Part shown: positions 9,118-17,930 of the stretch, in pieces
Position numbering within the stretch: position 1 is the first letter of the stretch
How the letters are laid out: each line of letters begins with the position of its first letter
DNA from: Halotia branconii CENA392
Lineage (GTDB): Bacteria; Cyanobacteriota; Cyanobacteriia; Cyanobacteriales; Nostocaceae
NCBI RefSeq assembly: GCF_029953635.1
Contig: NZ_CP124543.1
Coordinates: 4,009,455-4,073,454, forward strand
Direction: 5' to 3'
DNA length: 64,000 nucleotides
Made by a program: the position numbers and the translations under genes
The notes under the pieces: generated by a model
Told to the model about the DNA's origin: nothing
What the model saw: the letters and a program-made list of their open reading frames with translations, nothing else
Databases searched by the model: none

Positions 9118-9636
9118 ATGCTAGACGCTTTTACCAAAGTAGTTGCTCAAGCAGACACCAGAGGCGAATACGTAAGCGATACTCAAATTGATGCGTTGAA
9201 AAATATGGTGGCTGAAGGTACTAAGCGGATGGATGTTGTTAACCGCATCACCTCAAATTCCTCTGCGATTGTAGCTAATGCAGCGCGGGGATTATTTGCA
9301 GAGCAACCTCAATTGATCGCACCTGGTGGTAATGCTTATACCAACCGCCGCATGGCAGCTTGTTTGCGGGATATGGAAATTATCCTGCGTTATGTGACCT
9401 ACGCTGTGTTTGCAGGTGATGCTAGCGTTTTAGACGATCGCTGCTTGAATGGTTTACGGGAAACTTATGTAGCTTTAGGTGTTCCTGGTAGTTCCGTAGC
9501 AACTGGTGTCAGCAAGATGAAAGAAGCAGCGATCGCGATCGCTAATAACCCCGATGGAGTTACTCGTGGTGATTGTAACAGCCTGATGTCTGAACTAGGC
9601 AGCTACTTCGACCGTGCAGCTTCAGCAGTAGCTTAA
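9118..9636 (+). CDS. cpcB: Phycocyanin beta subunit (cpc2-type copy)
   Basis: Light-harvesting beta subunit of phycocyanin rods. The 172-residue product keeps both bilin attachment cysteines, Cys82 in [16 protein letters not shown] and Cys153 in TRGDCNSL, and Asn72 in PGGN, the residue normally N-methylated in CpcB. It lacks the insertion seen in phycoerythrin beta, so it is phycocyanin rather than CpeB. A strong Shine-Dalgarno (CAGGAGAAG) precedes the ATG. cpcA, two rod linkers and cpcD follow, the order of the inducible cpc2 operon in Fremyella. It differs from the second cpcB at 18579-19097 in roughly one residue in five. Confidence 0.97.
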   Translation: MLDAFTKVVAQADTRGEYVSDTQIDALKNMVAEGTKRMDVVNRITSNSSAIVANAARGLFAEQPQLIAPGGNAYTNRRMAACLRDMEIILRYVTYAVFAGDASVLDDRCLNGLRETYVALGVPGSSVATGVSKMKEAAIAIANNPDGVTRGDCNSLMSELGSYFDRAASAVA

Positions 9637-9713
9637 ATTCCCATAAATAAAGACTTTTTGTCTTTAGATTTACGACAACGATTTTGCAAAATTTTACAAG
9701 AGGTATATTTAGC

Positions 9714-10202
9714 ATGAAAACTCCTTTAACAGAAGCAGTAGCAACAGCAGATTCTCAAGGACGCTTTCTCAGTTCCACAGAAATTCAAGTGGCTTTTGGT
9801 CGGTTCCGTCAAGCTGCTGCTAGCTTGGAAGCTGCTAAAGGATTAAGCTCCAATGCTCAAAACTTGGCTAATGGTGCAGCAAATGCGGTGTATCAAAAAT
9901 TTCCTTACACCACTCAAATGCAAGGCTCCAATTATGCTTCAACCCAAACAGGTAAAGACAAGTGTGCGCGGGACATTGGATATTACCTCCGCATGATTAC
10001 TTATTGTTTAATTGCAGGCAGCACTGGCCCAATGGATGACTATCTCATTGGTGGACTGGCTGAAATTAACAGAACCTTTGAATTGTCTCCTAGCTGGTAT
10101 ATAGAAGCGCTCAAGCATGTCAAAAATAACCACGGTTTGAGTGGAGATCCAGCTGTAGAAGCTAATTCTTACATTGACTATGCCATTAATGCCCTAAGCT
10201 AA
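9714..10202 (+). CDS. cpcA: Phycocyanin alpha subunit (cpc2-type copy)
   Basis: Alpha subunit that pairs with CpcB. The chosen start, ATG at 9714 (MKTPLTEAV), gives the canonical 162 residues. The frame is open ten codons further upstream, but that extension has no family counterpart. Cys84 in [14 protein letters not shown] is the single phycocyanobilin site, normally loaded by CpcE/CpcF. The C-terminus [15 protein letters not shown]...DYAINALS is characteristic. A 77-base gap separates it from cpcB. A small hairpin about 120 bases downstream may protect or trim the abundant cpcBA message before the linker genes. Confidence 0.97.
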   Translation: MKTPLTEAVATADSQGRFLSSTEIQVAFGRFRQAAASLEAAKGLSSNAQNLANGAANAVYQKFPYTTQMQGSNYASTQTGKDKCARDIGYYLRMITYCLIAGSTGPMDDYLIGGLAEINRTFELSPSWYIEALKHVKNNHGLSGDPAVEANSYIDYAINALS

Positions 10203-10319
10203 GGGTATTTTCTAGCCCAGAACAGCAGAATACTATGTAAGGGAACAGGGAACAGAGAACAGGGAATAGAGAAAACTAAGTCATCCGCAAGGCGCTGGCT
10301 CAACTTGAGAAAACTGGCA

Positions 10320-10345
10320 TTGGGGTTTCAACCTACCTACCCCAA
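10320..10345 (+). promoter_or_regulatory. Intercistronic hairpin after cpcA
   Basis: TTGGGG and CCCCAA form a 6-bp stem around a 14-base loop in the 267-base cpcA-linker gap. No U-run follows, so RNA processing or stabilisation is more likely than termination. A short tandem repeat of GGGAACAGGGAACAGAG type lies just upstream at about 10240-10270. Confidence 0.4.
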
Positions 10346-10469
10346 GAGCATTAGCGCAGCGGTATAAAGTACGGCTTTAAACCTTGTTTTGTGGTTAATG
10401 CTTTGTTTCGTTGCATAAAGTAGTCTGTGGTTCTGGGCATGTTGTTTCTGATATTCAGGAGCTAAGATC

Positions 10470-11288
10470 ATGACAAGTTCTATGGCAGCTAGGCAGTTAG
10501 GGTTTGAGCCATTTGCAGAGCCATCTCTTGTAGAATTGCCGATAAATTGGACTGAGGGCGATGTGCAAGCAGTGATTTGTGCCGCTTATCGTCAGGTATT
10601 TGGCAACGACCATCTGATGGAAGTAGAACACTTAATCAGTGCCGAATCGCTACTTCGCAAAGGTGACATTACAGTCCGGGATTTTGTGCGCGCTTTGGCT
10701 CAGTCAGAATTGTACCGACAAAAGTTTTTTCACTCAACGCCCCAGGTTCGCTTTATCGAACTGAACTATAAGCATCTTCTTGGTCGCGCACCTTATAACG
10801 AGTCAGAGATTACCTACCATGTTAATCTTTACATTGAAGAAGGATACGAAGCAGAGATTAATTCTTATATTGACTCTGTGGAATATCAAGAAAGTTTTGG
10901 AGAGTCCATCGTTCCATATTACCGGGGATTTGAAACTCAACGCGGACAAAAAACCGTCGGTTTTAACCGCATGTTGCAACTTTATCAGGGATATGCAAAC
11001 AGCGATCGCGCCCAAGGCAAAAATAAATCAGCATGGCTAACTCACGATCTAGCTCGTAACTTAGCAAATCCAGTGCGGACACCGACCTTTGGAAAAGGAC
11101 TTTCTGGTACAACCAGTGGCGATCGCGGACAGATCTATCGAGTGCGTGTAATGCAATCTTCTAGTAGTCGCACGCCCCAAATTCGGCGCAGCATGAGTGA
11201 GTATGTTGTTGCCTACGACCAACTTTCACCTACACTCCAACGGTTGAATCAGCGTGGTAGTAAAGTAGTAAGTATTTCCCCTGCTTGA
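10470..11288 (+). CDS. Phycocyanin-associated rod linker (CpcC/CpcH/CpcI type)
   Basis: Non-pigmented linker that joins phycocyanin hexamers into rods. The 272-residue protein has an N-terminal PBS linker domain, about residues 20-155, with [48 protein letters not shown] and [15 protein letters not shown] serine/glycine-rich hinge follows, then a C-terminal CpcD-like domain, about 218-272 (IYRVRVMQ...[21 protein letters not shown]). Start ATG follows GGAGCTAAG. It pairs with the next gene as the two linkers of a cpc2-type operon (cpcH/cpcI). Which letter applies cannot be decided by eye. Confidence 0.93.
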   Translation: MTSSMAARQLGFEPFAEPSLVELPINWTEGDVQAVICAAYRQVFGNDHLMEVEHLISAESLLRKGDITVRDFVRALAQSELYRQKFFHSTPQVRFIELNYKHLLGRAPYNESEITYHVNLYIEEGYEAEINSYIDSVEYQESFGESIVPYYRGFETQRGQKTVGFNRMLQLYQGYANSDRAQGKNKSAWLTHDLARNLANPVRTPTFGKGLSGTTSGDRGQIYRVRVMQSSSSRTPQIRRSMSEYVVAYDQLSPTLQRLNQRGSKVVSISPA

Positions 11289-11331
11289 TCGAATTAATGG
11301 TCAAACATAACCATACAAGGAGAAGAGTTTA

Positions 11332-12201
11332 ATGGCAATTACAACTGCGGCTTCCCGTCTAGGAACTGCCGCCTTTAGCGGAAGTAGCCCCATTGAACTA
11401 CGTGCAAACTGGACGCAAGAAGATGGTAAAGCCGTTATAAATGCGGTTTACCGTCAGGTATTGGGCAATGAGCATTTAATGGCGGCAGAACGTCTTACTA
11501 GTCTTGAGTCTCTGCTTTATAACGGTCAACTTAGTGTGCGTGAGTTTGTTCGTGCTGTTGCTAAGTCTGATTTATATAAAAACAAGTTCCTTTACCCGCA
11601 TTTCCAAACGCGAGTAATTGAATTGAACCTCAAGCACTTGTTAGGACGCGCTCCCTATGACGAATCTGAAGTGATTGAGCATTTAGATCGCTATCAAAAT
11701 CACGGATTTGAGGCAGACATTGATTCCTACATCGATTCTGCCGAATACGAGGCGAATTTTGGCGATTACATCGTTCCCTACTATCGCGGGTTTTCAACTC
11801 AATCTGGTCAAAAGACCGTGGGTTTTACCCGGATGTTTCGTCTTTATCGAGGCTATGCTAGTAGCGATCGCTCCCAGTTAGAAGGAACTAGTTCTCGTCT
11901 AGCGGGTGAACTTGCTAGAAATAGCGCTTCTGCGGTTGTTGGCCCTTCCGGTGGTAGTGACGGTTTTGCTTACCGTCCTTCCAAACAAGGTGTTACGCCT
12001 AACCGCGCCTTTGGCAGATCTTCAGTTGGCTCTGCCAGTGGTCTTTACCGCATAGAAGTCTCAGGCATCTCTCTACCTAGATATCCTTGGGTTCGTCGTA
12101 GTAATAAAGAGTTTATCGTTCCCTACGACCAGTTATCAGATACCCTCCAGCGAATTAATAAGCTGGGAGGTAAAGTAGCAAGTGTCACACTTGCACAATA
12201 A
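11332..12201 (+). CDS. Phycocyanin-associated rod linker, second copy
   Basis: A 289-residue paralogue of the preceding linker. The N-terminal PBS linker domain covers about residues 20-155 ([64 protein letters not shown]). The hinge is rich in Ser, Gly and Pro and the C-terminal CpcD-like domain begins near [10 protein letters not shown]. The Shine-Dalgarno AAGGAGAAGAG is 5-6 bases before the ATG. The 43-base gap from the first linker shows co-transcription. Probable role: a more distal phycocyanin hexamer in the same rods. Confidence 0.93.
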   Translation: MAITTAASRLGTAAFSGSSPIELRANWTQEDGKAVINAVYRQVLGNEHLMAAERLTSLESLLYNGQLSVREFVRAVAKSDLYKNKFLYPHFQTRVIELNLKHLLGRAPYDESEVIEHLDRYQNHGFEADIDSYIDSAEYEANFGDYIVPYYRGFSTQSGQKTVGFTRMFRLYRGYASSDRSQLEGTSSRLAGELARNSASAVVGPSGGSDGFAYRPSKQGVTPNRAFGRSSVGSASGLYRIEVSGISLPRYPWVRRSNKEFIVPYDQLSDTLQRINKLGGKVASVTLAQ

Positions 12202-12475
12202 CAATAAATTGGGCATAGGAAAGAGGCAGAGGGGCAGGGGGCAGGGCGCAGAGGGAACAAAAAAGAATTGGGGATAAGGAGAATTGGAGAATTTGGGAAA
12301 GATAATGTCTCTTTGTCTCCCCATCCCCTTGTCTCCCTGTCTTCCTCTGCTTCCCCTGCTTTTCCTACTCCCTGCTTCTTCCCATTGCCCAACCTACATA
12401 AATCCTCATTTTTAGCTTACTGAAACGTATTGAATTAAAAATCGGTATCACCCCTTAATAGGAGATATTGCAGCC
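12202..12475. repeat. Short-repeat spacer between linker and cpcD
   Basis: About 12206-12395 is a G-rich run (GAGGCAGAGGGGCAGGGGGC type) followed by a C/T-rich complement (CTTTGTCTCCCCATCCCC type), so the region can fold on itself. Copies of the same arrangement recur near 21130-21240, 29020-29200, 31010-31160 and 33380-33460. It carries no gene on either strand. Confidence 0.6.
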
Positions 12476-12724
12476 ATGTTGGGCAAATCTGCATTGACTA
12501 GAGCTTCTAATTCAACATCAAATAATCGTATTTTTGTCTATGAAGTGGAAGGACTGAGACAGAATGAGCAAACTGATAAAAACAGCTACCCAGTTCGCAA
12601 TAGCAGCACAGTTTTGATTCAAGTGCCTTACAGCCGTATGAATAACGAGATGCGTCGTCTGACTCGGTTAGGAGCCAAAATCGTTAGTATCCGTCCTCTT
12701 ACAGAAAGTTCAACTGAAAATTAA
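12476..12724 (+). CDS. cpcD: Rod-capping linker CpcD
   Basis: Small linker that caps the distal end of phycobilisome rods. The 82-residue product is a single CpcD domain: RIFVYEVEGL at residues 17-26, a basic/polar middle, then TVLIQVPYSRMNNEMRRLTRLGAKIVSIRPL. Length and pattern match the family. A good Shine-Dalgarno (TAGGAGATATT) lies upstream. It is last in the cpcBA-linker-linker-cpcD operon, although a 274-base repeat-filled spacer precedes it. Confidence 0.95.
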   Translation: MLGKSALTRASNSTSNNRIFVYEVEGLRQNEQTDKNSYPVRNSSTVLIQVPYSRMNNEMRRLTRLGAKIVSIRPLTESSTEN

Positions 12725-12726
12725 AG

Positions 12727-12779
12727 TATGGGGCATGGGGCATGGGGGCATGGGGCATGGGGCATGGGGCATGGGGCAT
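12727..12779. repeat. Tandem GGGGCAT repeat
   Basis: About seven near-perfect heptamer copies of GGGGCAT directly after cpcD. The same family recurs at 14190-14232, 14453-14495, 19512-19545 and 34172-34258. These are the short tandemly repeated sequences common in heterocystous cyanobacteria. Confidence 0.85.
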
Positions 12780-12847
12780 AGACAGTTATCAGTTATCTAT
12801 CAGTTTTCACTGGTCACTTGTTAACTGTTTACTGTTCACTGCCTCTC

Positions 12848-13744
12848 TCAACGCTTTTCGATTTGAGAAATCGCTAATTTGGCTAGTAAGCGTACAACCT
12901 CTAGTTCGTCTTTGAGGGCGGCTTGTAAAGGTTCTAAGGCGGTGCGATCGCCTATTTTGCCAAGAGAAGTCACAGCGGTCTTTCTCACTTCGCCATCGCG
13001 ATCGCGCAATGCCAAAATCAGATGAGGGATGGCTGGAGGATAGTTGATTTGAGCTAATGCTGCTGCGGCTTCTGTACGAATTACGGAGGCTGGGTCAGTT
13101 AAAGATGAGACTAAAACCTTACAAGCGCGTTCGTCTGATTGTTCTTGAGCTACATGAGCGATCGCACCTACTACCGCACATCTTACATCTACAGAATCGG
13201 AATCGAGGGCTGCATACAAATGTTCTGCGGCTTCTGAGCCAATGAACGCTAGTGCCCAGGCGGCTTGTCCTTTAGTACTTTCGGGATATTCAGTTGATGC
13301 TAAAACCTCTAGTAATGCTGGCACTGCTGTTTCACCTGTCCTAGCTAATGCTCCAGCAGCTGAACCTCTAACTACGGTATCTTCATCATTTAATAAGGCG
13401 TGGAGTAAAGGTGATACAGCTGTAGGGTCAGCAATAATGTTAAGAGTTTTAGCAGCAGCTCGCCGGATTACTGGGTTAGGGTGATTTGCTAGTGCTTCTA
13501 TTAAGAATGGAGTTGCTGGTTCTCCAATTTCACCGAGTGTCTCTGCAAAACGCAGCCTAACTAAACCTCGCGAATCTCCTAGACCCTCAATCACCATCCG
13601 CTTCAGAAGTTCATGATCATTGGGGTCAAAGGTGTCGAGTGTAATTTGGTCACTAACCATCTCAATCAGGGCATCAGTTTCTGCCTGAGCTAACAAAATC
13701 GAATCATCTCCAGATTGCGTTTTGGAGTTGAGCATATTACTCAT
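12848..13744 (-). CDS. HEAT-repeat phycobilin lyase-like protein
   Basis: A 298-residue protein made almost entirely of HEAT/Armadillo-like PBS-lyase repeats, for example VRLRFAETLGEIGEPATPFLIEAL, VIRRAAAKTLNIIADPTAV, VVRGSAAGALARTGETAV and VRKTAVTSLGKIGDRTALEPL. It belongs to the E/F clan of bilin lyases and isomerases (CpcE/F, PecE/F, CpeY/Z, CpeF/MpeV), but lacks the CpcE and CpcF specific motifs. Size and location in a phycoerythrin-making strain make a CpeF/MpeV-type lyase for the doubly linked phycoerythrobilin possible. That is inference. The alternative is a chaperone-like NblB relative. It is convergent with cpcD and probably last in the minus-strand lyase group. Confidence 0.8.
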   Translation of the reverse strand: MSNMLNSKTQSGDDSILLAQAETDALIEMVSDQITLDTFDPNDHELLKRMVIEGLGDSRGLVRLRFAETLGEIGEPATPFLIEALANHPNPVIRRAAAKTLNIIADPTAVSPLLHALLNDEDTVVRGSAAGALARTGETAVPALLEVLASTEYPESTKGQAAWALAFIGSEAAEHLYAALDSDSVDVRCAVVGAIAHVAQEQSDERACKVLVSSLTDPASVIRTEAAAALAQINYPPAIPHLILALRDRDGEVRKTAVTSLGKIGDRTALEPLQAALKDELEVVRLLAKLAISQIEKR

Positions 13745-13859
13745 CGCAAGTTCCCTACCACCAGTGACTTCGTTAGATGACAGTTTTTAAATTTAATATT
13801 CAAAAACTGCATTATTAATTTTTAGTTCTTAATTTCAGGTCAAAGATTAACTTAATTCT

Positions 13860-14090
13860 CTATGTCAAAGCAGCTTGCTGATTACGGAGTGCTTGGAGAG
13901 TGGCATCAATTTTAGCAAGATCAGGCTCTAGTTGTGCCAATGCTTGAGACCTTAGCATCTTAGCCCGTTGTGCCATTGTCAGGGTGTCGTTAACTAGGCG
14001 TTCCCGATATTCTTCGAGTTCTGTAATCAACTCCGTCAGTTCTTGAGCAGTTACCGGATCTGTTGCAGTCAGTTCTGAAGATTCAGTCAT
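13860..14090 (-). CDS. Small helical protein in the lyase cluster
   Basis: A 76-residue product starting MTESSELTATDPVTAQELTE. Almost all of it is predicted as two long amphipathic helices (ELTELITELEEYRERLVNDTLTMAQRAK, then SQALAQLEPDLAKIDATLQALRNQ), so a coiled-coil or helical hairpin is likely. No Cys, so no bilin attachment. It lies on the same strand as, and upstream of, the 298-residue HEAT protein (115-base gap), and downstream of the NTF2-like gene and cpcF. Function unknown. A partner or stabiliser of the HEAT lyases is a guess from position only. Confidence 0.7.
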   Translation of the reverse strand: MTESSELTATDPVTAQELTELITELEEYRERLVNDTLTMAQRAKMLRSQALAQLEPDLAKIDATLQALRNQQAALT

Positions 14091-14189
14091 ATTTATTGTT
14101 TTTCCTAAACGCTGTTGCTAAATGCTTGTATCCGATCTTCTCAGATCGCGTTACCAGTGGGCAAACCTTTTTTAAAATAAGCAAAGTAG

Positions 14190-14495
14190 GCATTGAGAAT
14201 AGGGCATTGGGCATTGGGCATTGGGCATGGGGGCATTGGGGAAGAGGATTTTAAGTTAAGCGTTGCATAAATGCGGGATGAATTGAGATATTTGACCAAG
14301 ACTCAAGATTGATTTTTCGCGCCTTTGTGCCTACTTTGCGAGTTCCGCTTTAGCGGTATGCACAAAAAAAATTCGTCCCATCAATCACCAACGCCATTAT
14401 ATTTATTTATTCAAGATTCGTAGACGAGTATCAAAGACTTGTGAGCGCCTCAATGCCCAATGCCCCATGCCCCATTCCCCATTCCCCATTCCCCT
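14190..14495. repeat. Repeat-filled spacer
   Basis: Tandem GGGCATT/GGGCATG heptamers occupy about 14190-14232 and their complements 14453-14495, so the ends are inverted relative to each other. Between them lies a GCGCCTTTGTGCCTACTTTGCG element of the family that recurs in putA. No gene supported. Confidence 0.6.
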
Positions 14496-14884
14496 TAGTC
14501 AATATCACCAAAATACTCTCGCACATCAGAAATTTTGCCGTTTTTAACATTAAATGAAATAGCATTCCGTCCCTTGAAAGGCTGATTGGCAATGGTTCCT
14601 TGGCTTTCAAACTCAAAGGTTACTGTTTTATCGTTACTGGTGACACGATCTGGTGGACTGAATGTGAGGCGATCGCCTTTTTCTTTACGCCTCCATAGTC
14701 TGGCGATTATTTGCTCTTTACTCTCATATCCAAAGGATGTGTTTCGTTGTTTGCCAACTGGAATCCAAAACTTGACTTGATCACTGAGCATGTCAATGTA
14801 AGGTTGAAACTCTCCAGTTGACCATCCTTGAGCAAGATGATCGAATGCTTGTTGAGCAATTTTAAAAGTTGGAGTCTGCTGCAT
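14495..14884 (-). CDS. NTF2/SnoaL-like protein downstream of cpcF
   Basis: A 129-residue protein starting at the ATG at 14884 (MQQTPTFKIAQQAF). The pattern fits the NTF2-like/ketosteroid-isomerase fold: an N-terminal helix pair (AFDHLAQGWSTGEFQPYIDMLSDQVKFWIP), a middle YESKEQIIARLWRR segment, and long beta strands ending GRNAISFNVKNGKISDVREYFGD. Such folds bind hydrophobic ligands or act as small enzymes. It begins 13 bases after the cpcF stop on the same strand, so it is almost certainly co-transcribed with the lyase gene. A role in bilin handling is inferred from context alone. Confidence 0.8.
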   Translation of the reverse strand: MQQTPTFKIAQQAFDHLAQGWSTGEFQPYIDMLSDQVKFWIPVGKQRNTSFGYESKEQIIARLWRRKEKGDRLTFSPPDRVTSNDKTVTFEFESQGTIANQPFKGRNAISFNVKNGKISDVREYFGDID

Positions 14885-14897
14885 CTGGATGGCAGAA

Positions 14898-15722
14898 TTA
14901 AGAATTTTGAGGATTTTGAGCGATCGCCACTGCCAATTCTCGATATCGACGTGGATCACCTTCTGGAAAAACCAACCGTTCTTGAACTCGGCGATCGTAA
15001 AGTTTCTCCATAATTAAGTGCCAATCCATTGCTGACAAAGGCGAGGGCTGCTCTTCAACAGATTGGGACACAGGAACTGCTGTGGTTGCGGCTAGTTGCT
15101 GCTGTGCCATCCAGACACGACCGCGAACTGCCCAACTATCATCGCTGTTGGCCATTTGCTCAAACTGCGCCATAATTTGCGATCGCCAATCTGCATAATC
15201 AGCAGAGATTGCTGTTGCCAAGCAGTGTAAGCCCACAACTGCGGAATACCGCACAATCCACTCTTCATCCTGTTGGGCGACAAATAATAGAGCTTCTAAA
15301 GCTTCTTCTTGAGCAATTTCTAAAAACTCATCCGGGAACCAATGCCACTTCATGGTTCCTAAACCCCTAGCTGCTGCTCGGCGGACACTCAGGGCAAAAT
15401 CAGCAGTTGCTGCCCCCAATAAGGTGACTAATCCTCTGGGATCGCCAATACCTGCTAAGGCACGAATTGCCCAAGCTCTAGCAGAATAGTTATGTCCATC
15501 CAGTTGATCTAGTAAAGCGGGTACTGCTGGTTCTCCGATTTGGATTAGCCCATCCACAGCCGCAACTGCTGCCCCTGGATTGTTGTAGCCCAAAGCTGCA
15601 ATCAAAGTTGGTACAGATCCTTCTAGACGAACTGCTGCTAAGTTTTGTACAGCTTCTAACAGCAGGGTAGAAGAATCGGCTTCTTCTACGGCACGAATCA
15701 AAGATTGGAGAGTGGCATTCAT
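14898..15722 (-). CDS. cpcF: Phycocyanobilin lyase CpcF subunit
   Basis: Partner of CpcE in the heterodimer that attaches phycocyanobilin to Cys84 of CpcA. The 274-residue protein has PBS-lyase HEAT repeats over about residues 1-200, with LGYNNPGAAVAAVDGLIQIGEPAVPALL, SARAWAIRALAGIGDPRG, VRRAAARGLGTMKWHWFP and QQDEEWIVRYSAVVGL, all characteristic of CpcF. It carries about 60 extra C-terminal residues (DWHLIMEKLYDRRVQERLVFPEG...) beyond the roughly 200-215 residue CpcF core. It lies downstream of cpcE on the same strand but is separated from it by an opposite-strand Uma2-family gene, so it may have its own promoter in 15723-15896. Confidence 0.93.
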   Translation of the reverse strand: MNATLQSLIRAVEEADSSTLLLEAVQNLAAVRLEGSVPTLIAALGYNNPGAAVAAVDGLIQIGEPAVPALLDQLDGHNYSARAWAIRALAGIGDPRGLVTLLGAATADFALSVRRAAARGLGTMKWHWFPDEFLEIAQEEALEALLFVAQQDEEWIVRYSAVVGLHCLATAISADYADWRSQIMAQFEQMANSDDSWAVRGRVWMAQQQLAATTAVPVSQSVEEQPSPLSAMDWHLIMEKLYDRRVQERLVFPEGDPRRYRELAVAIAQNPQNS

Positions 15723-15896
15723 GAGGAGTGAAAATTAAGGATGAATAAAAATCTTTTAAGTAATTGATACGTATATCAAATATATATAACAATCTTATAA
15801 CAATTTATGGGGCTTTGATTTTGTGATGGAGACGTGCCGTTGCCCATTTCTACACCGATATAAAATAAAAATAAATCAAATAATAAGGCAGTATCT

Positions 15897-16691
15897 ATGG
15901 CAACCCAGGTTAGTGAGACCAAATCCTCAACTGAACTGGTAATTTCTTGGGAACCATTGCCCGATGATTTTCAGTTAGAGGATGATCCAGTGGAGAATAC
16001 AGGTCAGCCAATCTTGGCTGGTGCTTTGCGTGAGAGTCTAGAAATTAGTGGTTTCATCCAGCCCCAGATGCTGATAGCTTCCAATTTTGGTATTTGTGCA
16101 ACACTCAACGGACAGTTTATTGCTAAAGCTCCTGATTGGGTTTATATTCCTTCTGTAAATCAGGTTTTAGCTAACCGCAAAAGCTACACACCCAATTTAG
16201 AAGGGGAAATCCCGGCGGTTGTGATGGAGTTTCTTTCTGATACTGAAGGCGGAGAATATTCAGTTAAGCGAACTTATCCACCGGGAAGATGGTTTTTCTA
16301 CGAGCAAATTTTGCAGGTTCCCCTTTATATAATTTTTGAACCCGATGGGGGTTTACTAGAATTTTATCAACTCGAAAATGGACGTTATGAGTTAAAGCAA
16401 CCTGATGAAAATGGTCGTCATTGGATTGCGGCGATGGGATTATATTTAGGAACTTGGCAAGGAACAAAAGAAGCCAGAACAGGTTATTGGTTGCGATGGT
16501 GGGATGAATCGGGTAATCTGTTGCTTTGGGCAGTGGAACAGATTGAACAAGAACGCCAACGTGCTGAACAAGAACGCCAACGTGCTGAACAAGAACGCCA
16601 ACGTGCTGAACAAGAACGTCAGCAAAAAGAACGGTTGATTACCTATTTACAATCTCAAGGTATCGATCCGAATAATTTGCCTACAGGTTAA
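15897..16691 (+). CDS. Uma2/DUF820-family nuclease-fold protein
   Basis: A 264-residue protein of the Uma2 family (restriction-endonuclease-like PD-(D/E)xK fold), very abundant in cyanobacteria and of unsettled function. The fold region is around residues 60-165: KAPDWVYIPSVN, then AVVMEFLSDTEGGEYS with probable catalytic acids, then WFFYEQILQVPLYIIFEP. After a WDESGNLLLWAVEQI segment there is a charged coiled-coil tail of tandem seven-residue units EQERQRA, mirrored in DNA by 21-base repeats at 16543-16620. It sits on the opposite strand between cpcF and cpcE, so it interrupts the usual cpcE-cpcF neighbourhood and probably arrived by insertion. Confidence 0.88.
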   Translation: MATQVSETKSSTELVISWEPLPDDFQLEDDPVENTGQPILAGALRESLEISGFIQPQMLIASNFGICATLNGQFIAKAPDWVYIPSVNQVLANRKSYTPNLEGEIPAVVMEFLSDTEGGEYSVKRTYPPGRWFFYEQILQVPLYIIFEPDGGLLEFYQLENGRYELKQPDENGRHWIAAMGLYLGTWQGTKEARTGYWLRWWDESGNLLLWAVEQIEQERQRAEQERQRAEQERQRAEQERQQKERLITYLQSQGIDPNNLPTG

Positions 16692-16701
16692 ATCAGTAAA
16701 C

Positions 16702-16744
16702 AGTAAACAGTTATCAAATGGCTTTTGACTGATAACTGTTTACT
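16702..16744. terminator. Hairpin after the Uma2-family gene
   Basis: A perfect 15-bp inverted repeat, AGTAAACAGTTATCA / TGATAACTGTTTACT, with a 13-base loop, starts 11 bases after the stop. It has no long U-run but is stable enough to act as terminator or message end. Related CAGTTATCAGT sequences occur elsewhere (12781, 34262), so it may also be a dispersed repeat. Confidence 0.55.
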
Positions 16745-16949
16745 TCGGCTTCGCCCTTCTTTATGAGAGGCTATGTTCAGAATAAACTCAGGATAAATTC
16801 AGTACAAGACGCTCTAATAACCATCCAGAGCGAATTTGTTCTAAAAAACCTCAAGGGGTTTGCTTATGGATGAAATACACCACTCTAGCTTCTAGCCTCT
16901 TTTCCTGACTGGAGTGTATTGCACATAACCAAGAAGCGTTATATTACCG

Positions 16950-17777
16950 TTAAAGCAATTCATCCATCAATGTCATCACCTTAACTGCCCCTGATGATAA
17001 ATTTGGTGGCGTGGTTTGTTGCAATTGTTTTTCTAGTAAACCTTTAAGGGCGATTAGTTTAAGACTATTTTCTGCTAAAGTCTCAGCGATCGCCTCTGCC
17101 GCAGGTAAATATCCAATTGCTCCTAAATCAGCTAAAACAGCCCGACGTAATTGTAAATCTGGGTTGGAGAGTTCTTGGATTAAGCGATCGCCATACTTAT
17201 TTGCTGCTTGTGGATCAGATGTTAACTGGTACATCGCCCGCGCTGCGGCATATTTAATCCTAGGCAGAAAGTGATCCAAAAAACTCATAATATCTGGAAT
17301 TGCATTTGTTGCCCCTAGTGTTCCCAATGCTTCTAGAATTGAGTCGAAAGGTTGAACTAGTTGCGGAGGTTCGGGAGCTGGCAGGGTTCCTGGTACATTA
17401 TCCTTGAGCAATTCAATCAAAACTGGAATGCAAGCTAAATCTCCCAACATCTCTAGGGACTGTGCTGCTGCTTCTCTGACATAAAAATCAGAACATTCTA
17501 GCGCCTGCATTAAGGGAGCCACCGCCCGGCGATCGCCTAATTTTCCTAATGCTCTCGCTGCATTTCGCCGTAAAGGATAACCACCAACTTTTGTGCGATC
17601 GTCTTCATCTTCTAATGCTTGAATCAATACATCAATCGCTTGTTGGTCATCAACCCGAAAACGCCCTAACCACCAAGCAGCGTACACCCGCAATCCCAAA
17701 TCTTCACCTTGAAGATTAGCGATCGCTTGCTCTACTGTGAGTTGATTTTCGTCTTGGATACCAGATTCGTTGTCCAT
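16950..17777 (-). CDS. cpcE: Phycocyanobilin lyase CpcE subunit
   Basis: Catalytic partner of CpcF for loading phycocyanobilin on CpcA Cys84. The 275 residues from the ATG at 17777 (MDNESGIQDENQ) match the usual 276-residue length. An upstream TTG would add nine residues without support. CpcE landmarks are VEQAIANLQGEDLGLRVYAAWWLGRFRV, GGYPLRRNAARALGKLGDRRAV, YVREAAAQSLEMLGD, ILEALGTLGA and KYAAARAMYQLT. It follows the minus-strand cpcBA by about 220 bases containing a strong hairpin, so it is probably expressed by read-through from that operon, as in the Calothrix cpcB1A1E1F1 arrangement. Confidence 0.95.
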   Translation of the reverse strand: MDNESGIQDENQLTVEQAIANLQGEDLGLRVYAAWWLGRFRVDDQQAIDVLIQALEDEDDRTKVGGYPLRRNAARALGKLGDRRAVAPLMQALECSDFYVREAAAQSLEMLGDLACIPVLIELLKDNVPGTLPAPEPPQLVQPFDSILEALGTLGATNAIPDIMSFLDHFLPRIKYAAARAMYQLTSDPQAANKYGDRLIQELSNPDLQLRRAVLADLGAIGYLPAAEAIAETLAENSLKLIALKGLLEKQLQQTTPPNLSSGAVKVMTLMDELL

Positions 17778-17930
17778 AGCGAAACATTTTAGGGTCGAAG
17801 ACAAAAGCCAAGAATAAGTAAGGTCATAGTCAGGACTTTAGCCCTGATTTTTATAAGCACTAAAGTACTTACTACAAACCTTCAAAACTAACTTGAAAGA
17901 CTACTAATTCAACAACTTTACACAAAACAA

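Noticed and set aside
9118..10202. Possibility that the + strand subunits are phycoerythrocyanin or phycoerythrin
   Set aside because: The beta chain has [13 protein letters not shown] and 172 residues, without the changed loop of PecB or the insertion of CpeB, and the alpha chain is a standard CpcA.
12123..12392. Minus-strand frames after the second rod linker
   Set aside because: Proline-rich and Ser-rich translations of G-rich/C-rich repeats, not genes.
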